64,000 nt of DNA, taken from contig UQYG01000009.1 in the NCBI GenBank assembly GCA_900545275.1, positions 1-64,000 of the forward strand, written 5' to 3'. The DNA is from an uncultured Sutterella sp. (GTDB taxonomy: Bacteria > Pseudomonadota > Gammaproteobacteria > Burkholderiales > Burkholderiaceae_F). Shown piece by piece: positions 15,731-22,381 of this stretch. The notes under the pieces are model-generated. The model was given only the letters and a program-made list of their open reading frames with translations. It had not been told where the DNA came from and did not search any database. Position numbers and translations under genes: made by a program. The stretch's first letter is position 1, and each line of letters begins with the position of its first letter.

Positions 15731-17272
15731 ATGCAACTCAATCCTAGTGAAATCAGCGATCTGCTGAAGAAGCGTATCGAAGGCCTCGGCGTTTCCGCTG
15801 ATCTTCGCACCCAAGGCACCGTAGTTTCGGTGACCGACGGTATCTGCCGTGTTCACGGTCTCAGCGACGTGATGCAGGGCGAAATGTTGGAATTCCCCAA
15901 CAACACCTACGGTCTGGCCCTCAACCTCGAGCGCGACTCCGTCGGTGCCGTGATTCTCGGTAATTACGAACACATTTCCGAAGGCGACGTGGTCAAGACC
16001 ACCAAGCGCATTCTTTCCGTTCCCGTCGGCCGCGCTTTGATCGGCCGCGTGGTCAACGCCCTCGGTCAACCGATCGACGGCAAGGGCCCGATCCAGACGG
16101 AAGAATACGACGTGGTGGAAAAGGTCGCTCCCGGCGTGATTGACCGTCAGTCGGTTTCGCAGCCGGTTCAGACGGGCCTGAAGTCCATCGACGCCATGGT
16201 GCCGATCGGACGCGGACAGCGCGAACTGATCATTGGCGACCGTCAGACGGGTAAGACCGCCGTGGCCATCGACACGATCATCAACCAGAAGGGCAAGGAC
16301 CTCATCTGCGTTTACGTCGCCATCGGTCAGAAGGCTTCGACGATTGCGAACGTCGTTCGCAAGCTCGAAGAATCCGGCGCCATGGACTACACGATCGTCG
16401 TGGCCGCCACGGCCTCCGAATCGGCTGCCATGCAGTACATCGCTCCGTACGCCGGCGCCACGATGGGCGAATACTTCCGCGACCGCGGTGAAGACTCCCT
16501 CATCGTTTACGACGACTTGACCAAGCAGGCCTGGGCGTATCGCCAGATCTCCCTGCTGCTGCGTCGTCCGCCGGGACGCGAAGCCTATCCTGGCGACGTC
16601 TTCTACCTGCACAGCCGTCTGCTCGAACGTGCCGCCCGCGTGAACCCCGACTACGTCGAACGCTTCACCAAGGGTGCCGTCAAGGGCAAGACCGGTTCGA
16701 TGACGGCCCTGCCGATCATTGAAACGCAGGCCGGCGACGTGACCGCCTTCGTGCCGACCAACGTGATTTCGATTACGGACGGTCAGATCTTCTTGGAAAC
16801 CGACCTCTTCAACGCCGGTATCCGCCCCGCCATCAATCCGGGTATTTCCGTGTCCCGCGTCGGCGGCGCCGCTCAGACGAAGATCATCAAGAAGCTCGGC
16901 GGCGGCGTTCGTCTCGCCCTGGCTCAGTACCGTGAACTCGCCGCCTTCGCGCAGTTCGCTTCCGACCTTGACGAAGCGACCCGCAAGCAGCTCGAACGCG
17001 GCCGCGTCGTGACGGAACTCATGAAGCAGCCTCAGTATCAGCCTCTGCAGGTCTGGGAAGAAGCGCTCGTGCTCTACTCCGTGAACATCGGCGCGTACGA
17101 CGATGTGGCGGTTGCCGATGCTCTGCGTGTTGAACGCGGCATGCGTGAATACCTGAAGACGCACTATCCCCAGCTCGTCGAATCGATCGAAGCCAAGAAG
17201 GAACTCGTCAAGGAAGACGAAGCCGTTCTGAAGACCGCGATCGAAGAGTTCAAGAAGTCTGGCGCTTACTAA
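15731..17272 (+). CDS. atpA: F0F1 ATP synthase subunit alpha
   Basis: A 513-residue non-catalytic nucleotide-binding subunit of F1. Walker A is GDRQTGKTAVAIDT near residue 170. Other conserved segments are VYDDLTKQAWAYRQISLLLR and the signature region around PAINPGISVSRVGGAAQ. Length equals the E. coli protein. It is the sixth gene in the operon; atpG follows after 32 bases. Confidence 0.98.
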   Translation: MQLNPSEISDLLKKRIEGLGVSADLRTQGTVVSVTDGICRVHGLSDVMQGEMLEFPNNTYGLALNLERDSVGAVILGNYEHISEGDVVKTTKRILSVPVGRALIGRVVNALGQPIDGKGPIQTEEYDVVEKVAPGVIDRQSVSQPVQTGLKSIDAMVPIGRGQRELIIGDRQTGKTAVAIDTIINQKGKDLICVYVAIGQKASTIANVVRKLEESGAMDYTIVVAATASESAAMQYIAPYAGATMGEYFRDRGEDSLIVYDDLTKQAWAYRQISLLLRRPPGREAYPGDVFYLHSRLLERAARVNPDYVERFTKGAVKGKTGSMTALPIIETQAGDVTAFVPTNVISITDGQIFLETDLFNAGIRPAINPGISVSRVGGAAQTKIIKKLGGGVRLALAQYRELAAFAQFASDLDEATRKQLERGRVVTELMKQPQYQPLQVWEEALVLYSVNIGAYDDVAVADALRVERGMREYLKTHYPQLVESIEAKKELVKEDEAVLKTAIEEFKKSGAY

Positions 17273-17304
17273 GCGTTTAACCGATCTTAGAGGACCAAAA
17301 ATCC

Positions 17305-18186
17305 ATGCCTAGTACTAAGGAAATTCGCGGAAAGATCAAGAGCGTACACAATACGCGCAAGATCACCAAAGCGATGGAAATGGTTGCGGCCTCGAAGATG
17401 CGCAAGGCGCAGGACCGGATGCATGAAGCTCGTCCCTACGGCGACAAGATTCGCCTGATCTGCTCGCATCTGGCGCAGTCCCGTACGGAGTATCAGCATC
17501 CGTTCCTCGCCGAAGATAAGGGCGCCAACAAGAAAGTCGGTTTGATCCTCGTGACGACCGACAAGGGGTTGGCCGGTCCTTTGAATACCAACATCCAGCG
17601 TATGGTCCTTCAACAGATCAAGACCTGGACCGCCGAAGGCAAGAAGATCGAAGCCACGGCGATCGGTAACAAGGGACTCGGCTTTCTTCAGCGCCTGAAC
17701 ATGCCCGTGGTCAGCCAAGTCGTTCAGCTTGGCGACCACCCCAACCTTGATCGTCTGATCGGCGCCATTACGGTGCAGATTCAGGCATACATGGAAGGGA
17801 AGGTTGATTCTGTGCATCTGGCCTACTCGCGTTTCATCAATGCCATGAAGCAGGAACCGGTTATCGAACAGTTGCTGCCCATCACGGACCGGATGCTCGA
17901 CGCTCCGGAAGAAAAACGCGATTACTCGTGGGATTATCTCTACGAGCCCGACGCCCAATCCGTTCTCGACGACCTTCTGAAGCGTTACGTTGAGGCTTTG
18001 ATTTATCAGGCGGTTGCCGAAAATATGGCTTCGGAACAGAGCGCCCGCATGGTGGCCATGAAGGCCGCTTCGGACAATGCCAAGAAGCTCATTGACGAAC
18101 TGCAACTCGTCTACAACAAGACCCGTCAGGCCGGCATTACCAAGGAAATCACCGAAATCGTCGGTGGTGCCGCCGCCGTGTCTTAA
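17305..18186 (+). CDS. atpG: F0F1 ATP synthase subunit gamma
   Basis: Central rotating shaft of F1, 293 residues. The N-terminal helix IRGKIKSVHNTRKITKAMEM and the C-terminal helix with MVAMKAASDNAKKLIDELQ followed by NKTRQAGITKEITEIVGGA form the coiled coil that inserts into the alpha/beta hexamer. Length and ends are standard. Confidence 0.97.
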   Translation: MPSTKEIRGKIKSVHNTRKITKAMEMVAASKMRKAQDRMHEARPYGDKIRLICSHLAQSRTEYQHPFLAEDKGANKKVGLILVTTDKGLAGPLNTNIQRMVLQQIKTWTAEGKKIEATAIGNKGLGFLQRLNMPVVSQVVQLGDHPNLDRLIGAITVQIQAYMEGKVDSVHLAYSRFINAMKQEPVIEQLLPITDRMLDAPEEKRDYSWDYLYEPDAQSVLDDLLKRYVEALIYQAVAENMASEQSARMVAMKAASDNAKKLIDELQLVYNKTRQAGITKEITEIVGGAAAVS

Positions 18187-18217
18187 CGAAACAAGTATCG
18201 ATAACTGAGGAAATCCC

Positions 18218-19621
18218 ATGAGTATCGGACAGATCGTTCAGGTTATCGGCGCCGTGGTGGACATCGAGTTCACCGGCGGTGAGATGCCTAAGATTTACGA
18301 AGCCCTCGTCCTCGAACAGGACGAGAGCAACACCCTGGCCGAAGCCGGCCTCACCTTCGAAGTCCAGCAGCAGCTTGGCGACGGCGTGGTTCGTACCATC
18401 GCCATGGGCTCTTCGGAAGGTCTGCAGCGCGGCATGAAGGTCAAGAGCACGGGCCGCGGCATTTCCGTTCCGGTCGGCCCCAAGACCCTCGGCCGCATCA
18501 TGGACGTTCTGGGTCGCCCGATCGACGACGCCGGTGAAATCGGCGCCGACGAATACCGCGAAATTCACCGCGAAGCCCCGAAGTTCGACGAACTTTCCCC
18601 GTCCGTCGACCTCTTGGAAACCGGCATCAAGGTTATCGACCTGATCTGCCCGTTCGCCAAGGGCGGTAAGGTCGGCCTCTTCGGCGGTGCCGGCGTGGGC
18701 AAGACCGTCAACATGATGGAGCTCATCAACAACATCGCCAAGCAGTACGGCGGTTACTCCGTGTTTGCCGGCGTGGGCGAACGTACCCGTGAAGGGAACG
18801 ACTTCTACCACGAAATGGGCGAGTCGAAGGTTCTCGACAAGGTGGCCATGGTGTTCGGTCAGATGAACGAACCCCCGGGCAACCGTCTGCGCGTCGCCCT
18901 GACGGGCCTGACGATGGCCGAAGCCTTCCGTGACGAAGGTCGTGACATCCTGCTCTTCGTGGACAACATCTACCGCTACACCCTGGCCGGTACCGAAGTG
19001 TCCGCTCTGCTCGGCCGCATGCCGTCCGCCGTGGGCTACCAGCCGACGCTGGCCGAAGAAATGGGTAAGCTGCAGGAACGCATCGCGTCGACGAAGACCG
19101 GCTCCATTACGTCGATCCAGGCCGTGTACGTGCCTGCCGACGACTTGACCGACCCGTCGCCTGCTACGACCTTCGGCCACTTGGACGCCACGGTCGTTCT
19201 TTCGCGTGACATCGCTGCCCTCGGCATTTATCCCGCCGTGGACCCGCTCGACTCCACGAGCCGTCAGGTCGATCCGAACATCATCGGCGAAGAACACTAC
19301 AAGGTTTGCCGCCGCGTTCAGGAAACCCTGCAGCGCTACAAGGAACTCCGCGACATCATCGCCATTCTCGGTATGGACGAACTCGCTCCGGAAGACAAGA
19401 TGACGGTTATGCGCGCCCGTAAGATCCAGCGCTTCCTGTCGCAGCCCTTCCACGTTGCCGAAGTCTTTACCGGCGCCCCGGGTAAGTACGTTCCCCTCAA
19501 GGAAACGATCCGCGGCTTCAAGATGATCGTCGACGGCGAATGCGACGAGCTTCCCGAACAGGCTTTCTACATGGTCGGTACCATCGACGAAGCCTTCGAA
19601 AAGGCCAAGACTCTCAAGTAA
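18218..19621 (+). CDS. atpD: F0F1 ATP synthase subunit beta
   Basis: Catalytic subunit, 467 residues. Walker A is GGAGVGKTVNMMELI (about residue 152), the catalytic glutamate region is GVGERTREGNDFY, and the DELSEED-like segment is DELAPED. The run DNIYRYTLAGTEVSALLGRM is near-invariant in the family. It is followed by an unusual pair of overlapping inverted repeats before atpC. Confidence 0.98.
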   Translation: MSIGQIVQVIGAVVDIEFTGGEMPKIYEALVLEQDESNTLAEAGLTFEVQQQLGDGVVRTIAMGSSEGLQRGMKVKSTGRGISVPVGPKTLGRIMDVLGRPIDDAGEIGADEYREIHREAPKFDELSPSVDLLETGIKVIDLICPFAKGGKVGLFGGAGVGKTVNMMELINNIAKQYGGYSVFAGVGERTREGNDFYHEMGESKVLDKVAMVFGQMNEPPGNRLRVALTGLTMAEAFRDEGRDILLFVDNIYRYTLAGTEVSALLGRMPSAVGYQPTLAEEMGKLQERIASTKTGSITSIQAVYVPADDLTDPSPATTFGHLDATVVLSRDIAALGIYPAVDPLDSTSRQVDPNIIGEEHYKVCRRVQETLQRYKELRDIIAILGMDELAPEDKMTVMRARKIQRFLSQPFHVAEVFTGAPGKYVPLKETIRGFKMIVDGECDELPEQAFYMVGTIDEAFEKAKTLK

Positions 19622-19624
19622 TGC

Positions 19625-19664
19625 TTGTCGGGCCGAGCAATCGGCCCGCATAAGCGCCCGACAA
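19625..19664 (+). promoter_or_regulatory. Mutually exclusive RNA hairpins between atpD and atpC
   Basis: Hairpin A pairs CGGGCCGA (19629-19636) with TCGGCCCG (19641-19648) around a GCAA tetraloop. Hairpin B pairs TTGTCGGGC (19625-19633) with GCCCGACAA (19656-19664). The two share bases 19629-19633 and cannot form fully together. Hairpin B ends right beside the atpC ribosome site ACGGAG (19665-19670). There is no T-run. Confidence 0.5.
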
Positions 19665-19678
19665 ACGGAGCAACATGT

Positions 19679-20098
19679 ATGGCTACTCTTAAAGTCGACG
19701 TCGTCAGCGCCGAAGAAAGCATTTTCTCCGGTGACGCTGAGTTCGTCTCGCTGCCCGGTAAGTCTGGCGAATTGGGGATTCTGCCCGGACACCTTCCGCT
19801 CATTACGCTTGTGAAGCCCGGCTTCGTCCGTATTCGTACGGGCAAAGAGGTTGAAGAAGTGTTTGTAGCCGGCGGTGTTCTGGAAGTGCAACCGCATCAC
19901 GTGACGGTGTTGGCCGATACGGCGATTCGTACCAAGGACCTCGACGAGGCCAAGGCTGCGAAGGCGCTCGAAGAAGCCCGCGCGCAACGTGCTCAGGTTA
20001 CCGGTGAACTCGCGATTGCCAAACTCGAAGCCGAAATGTCCGCCATGGCGGCTCAGTTGGCGGCGATCAAGAAGATTCGTCAGCGCCAGCATCATTGA
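19679..20098 (+). CDS. atpC: F0F1 ATP synthase subunit epsilon
   Basis: A 139-residue regulatory subunit that couples gamma to the c-ring and can inhibit ATP hydrolysis. The beta-sandwich domain has GDAEFVSLPGKSGELGILPG and HLPLITLVKPG; the C-terminal helices include LDEAKAAKALEEARAQRAQ. The ATG at 19679 gives the family start MATLKVDVVSAEES. A second ATG four bases earlier is out of frame. It is the last gene of the operon and precedes a strong terminator. Confidence 0.96.
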   Translation: MATLKVDVVSAEESIFSGDAEFVSLPGKSGELGILPGHLPLITLVKPGFVRIRTGKEVEEVFVAGGVLEVQPHHVTVLADTAIRTKDLDEAKAAKALEEARAQRAQVTGELAIAKLEAEMSAMAAQLAAIKKIRQRQHH

Positions 20099-20116
20099 TC
20101 GAGGGCGCTCGATCGG

Positions 20117-20159
20117 AAAAACGGAGTTCTCCCGAAAGGGACGGGCTCCGTTTTTTTTT
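20117..20159 (+). terminator. Rho-independent terminator of the atp operon
   Basis: Stem ACGGAG (20121-20126) / CTCCGT (20146-20151), extended by A-T pairs, contains an inner CCC-GAAA-GGG helix and is followed by nine T. It lies 18 bases after the atpC stop. Confidence 0.88.
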
Positions 20160-20235
20160 CGGGCGCCCGGTTGATTTGCGGTAGGATTACAGGTATGACG
20201 TGCGGGTTTCCGCAACACTGAATCGAGAGGCAAAA

Positions 20236-20640
20236 ATGAGCGATGTTAAGGTATTGGTAACGACGGACGGTTCTAATTTGAGTGAGCAGGCCGTCGATAC
20301 GGCCGTCAAACTTGCCAAGGCGTTGGGTGGTTCCGTCGTCGGCGTCACCGTGGTGATCGCCCCTCCTCCTCCCGGTGGCTTCGAATGTGAAGAGCCCGCG
20401 GTTCGCGAGCGTCTCAATAAGATCACCGAGAAGGCCGGCGAGAGCGGCGTGGAGTGTGAAATCGTGGCGGAACACGCCGGCACGGTTTGGGAAGGGATTC
20501 TCGAGTGCGCGCACCGCTTGGATGTGGACTACATCGTTATGGCGAGCCGCGGTTTGGGATCCTTCGGTTCGTTGCTTCTCGGAAGCGAGACGCAAAAGGT
20601 TCTCCATCAGGCGGATCGACCGGTTCTGGTTGTTCGCTGA
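20236..20640 (+). CDS. Universal stress protein (UspA family)
   Basis: A 134-residue single-domain Usp. It begins KVLVTTDGSNLSEQAVDTAV and ends with the ATP-binding signature pattern G-2X-G-9X-G(S/T) in SRGLGSFGSLLLGSETQKVL, then RPVLVVR, suggesting an ATP-binding type. Such proteins act in stress survival; the partner here is unknown. The ATG at 20236 has an AGAGG site; an earlier in-frame ATG at 20200 adds non-conserved residues. It has its own terminator. Confidence 0.9.
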   Translation: MSDVKVLVTTDGSNLSEQAVDTAVKLAKALGGSVVGVTVVIAPPPPGGFECEEPAVRERLNKITEKAGESGVECEIVAEHAGTVWEGILECAHRLDVDYIVMASRGLGSFGSLLLGSETQKVLHQADRPVLVVR

Positions 20641-20666
20641 GCCGCAAAGGATTTTGATTGACTGCG

Positions 20667-20700
20667 GAGGCTTCTTCCCCTTGGGGCGGAAGCCTCTTTT
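20667..20700 (+). terminator. Rho-independent terminator after the Usp gene
   Basis: 8-bp stem GAGGCTTC (20667-20674) / GAAGCCTC (20689-20696) with an inner CCCC/GGGG helix, then TTTT. It also lies just before the convergent end of the DUF167 gene. Confidence 0.82.
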
Positions 20701-20703
20701 CTG

Positions 20704-21030
20704 TCACTCGGCCTTTGCGGAAAGGGCGGCCAGAGCCTCTTCGCCGCAACGAACCGCGACGCGTTTCTCCCGGTTGGTTTCGCCCGAGAGGATCGTGACG
20801 CCGGATTTGGCGATGCCCAAAGACTTGGCGAGAAACTGCACGAGCGCCTGATTGGCTTTTCCGTCCACAGGCGGCGCGGCAAGCGCGATCTTGAGTTTTT
20901 CACCGTACAGACCGACCACCGCGGTGCGTTTTGCGCCGGGTTGCACGTGAAGCGACAAAACGAAGGTTTGCGCGTCTTTGCGTTGCATCCAGGGGGTGCC
21001 GACGGACGGTGTATCGAGGTTTTCCTTCAT
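20704..21030 (-). CDS. DUF167 (YggU-like) family protein
   Basis: A 108-residue protein matching the YggU/DUF167 family: LSLHVQPGAKRTAVVGLYGEKLKI is the typical N-terminal core (quoted in part), followed by LAAPPVDGKANQALVQFLAK and VTILSGETNREKRVAV. Function is unknown in the family. The ATG at 21030 has an AAGGA-type site. It is divergent from hemE with only 27 bases between the two starts, so both promoters must overlap neighbouring coding sequence. Confidence 0.85.
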   Translation of the reverse strand: MKENLDTPSVGTPWMQRKDAQTFVLSLHVQPGAKRTAVVGLYGEKLKIALAAPPVDGKANQALVQFLAKSLGIAKSGVTILSGETNREKRVAVRCGEEALAALSAKAE

Positions 21031-21057
21031 TTTTCTATCCTTCTTCCTAATTTCATC

Positions 21058-22125
21058 ATGCAACCGATCAACGACTGCTTCCTGCGTGCGCTTCGTCGCG
21101 AAAAGACCGATTTTACGCCCCTTTGGCTCATGCGCCAGGCGGGCCGCTATCTGCCCGAATACTGCGAAACCCGTGCGCGCGCGGGCAGCTTCATGGGACT
21201 CGCCAAGAATCCCGATTATGCGACGGAAGTCACTCTGCAGCCGATTGATCGCTACGGTCTCGACGCGGCCATTCTCTTTTCCGACATTCTGACGATTCCC
21301 GACGCCATGGGGCTCGGCCTCTCCTTCCGTCAGGGGGAAGGTCCCGTTTTCGAACGTCCCGTGCAGACGGAAGAGGCCGTGCGCAATCTCTGCGTGCCCG
21401 ACCCCGCCGGGGAACTGCGTTACGTCATCGACGCCGTGACGAGCATTCGCCGCGCCCTCAACAACCGCGTGCCGCTGATCGGTTTTTCCGGTTCTCCCTT
21501 CACCCTCGCATGCTACATGGTGGAAGGCCGCGGCAGCCGCGACTTCCGTACGGTCAAGACGATGATGTATCGCCGTCCCGATCTCTTCGAGAAGATCCTC
21601 GAAGTGAACGCCGAAGCGGTGGCCGTTTACCTCAACGCCCAGATTCGGGCCGGGGCGCAGGCCGTGCAGATCTTCGACACTTGGGGCGGCATGCTCGCCG
21701 ACGGTGATTTCCAGCGTTTCTCGCTTCGCTACACGAAGAAGGTCGTGGACGCGCTCATCAAGGAAAACGACGGCGCCCGGGTGCCGAGCATCGTCTTCAC
21801 GAAGGGCGGCGGCGAATGGCTCGAAGAGATCGCTTCGATCGGCTGCGACGCCGTCGGTCTCGATTGGACGACGAACATCTCGCGCGCCCGCCGCGTCGTC
21901 GGAGACCGCGTAGCCCTGCAGGGCAATCTCGATCCCTTCGTTCTCTTCGGAAGCGAAGAGGCCATCCGCCGCGAAGTGCGCCGCGTGCTCGACGGCTACG
22001 GCGAAGTGGGCGCGGGCGGCCACGTCTTTAACCTCGGTCACGGCATCAATCAGTTCACGCCGGTTGAAAGCGTGCAGATCGTGGCGGACGAAGTGCATGA
22101 ATACAGCCGCCGTTATCACGGATAA
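21058..22125 (+). CDS. hemE: Uroporphyrinogen decarboxylase
   Basis: Converts uroporphyrinogen III to coproporphyrinogen III in haem synthesis; cytosolic. The 355-residue length is standard. The N-terminal signature PLWLMRQAGRYLPEY holds the substrate-binding arginines, the catalytic Asp lies in ILFSDIL, and GFSGSPFTLACYMVEG and NLGHGINQFTPVE are conserved. The ATG at 21058 gives the family start QPINDCFLRAL; the longer upstream frame is antisense to DUF167. It would supply haem for the cytochrome bd genes downstream in the window. Confidence 0.96.
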   Translation: MQPINDCFLRALRREKTDFTPLWLMRQAGRYLPEYCETRARAGSFMGLAKNPDYATEVTLQPIDRYGLDAAILFSDILTIPDAMGLGLSFRQGEGPVFERPVQTEEAVRNLCVPDPAGELRYVIDAVTSIRRALNNRVPLIGFSGSPFTLACYMVEGRGSRDFRTVKTMMYRRPDLFEKILEVNAEAVAVYLNAQIRAGAQAVQIFDTWGGMLADGDFQRFSLRYTKKVVDALIKENDGARVPSIVFTKGGGEWLEEIASIGCDAVGLDWTTNISRARRVVGDRVALQGNLDPFVLFGSEEAIRREVRRVLDGYGEVGAGGHVFNLGHGINQFTPVESVQIVADEVHEYSRRYHG

Positions 22126-22202
22126 TGCCTGTTGATTCTTTCGACGTGCTCCCCGTCGAGGGCGAGTTTTGCACAGGGTTCGAAAAGAGTTGACAAATGA
22201 AG

Positions 22203-22237
22203 AAAAAAGGGCGGGAGTTGTTTTCTCGTCCTTTTTT
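22203..22237 (+). terminator. Terminator-like hairpin after hemE
   Basis: AAAAAAGG (22203-22210) pairs with CCTTTTTT (22230-22237), with an inner GAG/CTC helix and a small internal loop. A second short hairpin, CGACG/CGTCG, lies nearer the hemE stop at about 22142-22158 but lacks a T-run. Confidence 0.5.
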
Positions 22238-22250
22238 CATTCTCTTCTTT

Positions 22251-22279
22251 TTGTTGCGGCAGAAGGAAGGTGTTTTAAT
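22251..22279 (+). promoter_or_regulatory. Candidate priA promoter
   Basis: TTTAAT (22274-22279, one mismatch from TATAAT) lies 17 bases after TTGTTG (22251-22256). It predicts a transcript starting near 22286, exactly where the palindrome at 22287-22310 begins. The -35 match is weak. Confidence 0.45.
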
Positions 22280-22286
22280 TATGCTC

Positions 22287-22310
22287 TGTGAAACACCGGG
22301 GTGTTTCACA
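22287..22310 (+). promoter_or_regulatory. Perfect 10-bp-arm palindrome upstream of priA
   Basis: Left arm TGTGAAACAC (22287-22296) and right arm GTGTTTCACA (22301-22310) flank CGGG. It sits at the predicted priA transcription start, so it could be an operator or a 5'-UTR hairpin. It contains GTGAAAC and GTTTCAC half-sites like parS but in the reverse arrangement, so it is not a standard parS. The regulator is unknown. Confidence 0.6.
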
Positions 22311-22346
22311 AGTTTGAGGTGAAAAGGGAAGATCGTTTAATTCCTT

Positions 22347-22367
22347 TCATCCACAAAGTTATCCACA
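22347..22367 (+). promoter_or_regulatory. Two tandem DnaA boxes in the priA leader
   Basis: TTATCCACA at 22359-22367 is an exact DnaA box; TCATCCACA at 22347-22355 is an 8/9 match in the same orientation, 12 bases upstream. They end 14 bases before the priA ATG. DnaA binding here could control priA transcription. Confidence 0.5.
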
Positions 22368-22381
22368 ACCCGCGAGAGACC

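Noticed and set aside
15125..17164. Long minus-strand frame opposite atpH-atpA
   Set aside because: Antisense shadow of conserved ATP synthase genes; no family similarity.
18149..20233. Long minus-strand frame opposite atpD-atpC
   Set aside because: Same reasoning; it also reads through the atp terminator.
22190..22195. Perfect TTGACA after hemE
   Set aside because: No -10 element is found at 16-19 bases; the following sequence is the A-rich arm of a terminator-like hairpin.
22287..22310. Palindrome upstream of priA as a parS site
   Set aside because: The half-sites are in the opposite arrangement to parS (GTGAAAC before GTTTCAC) and separated, so ParB clamp loading is not supported. Kept as an unknown operator or hairpin.
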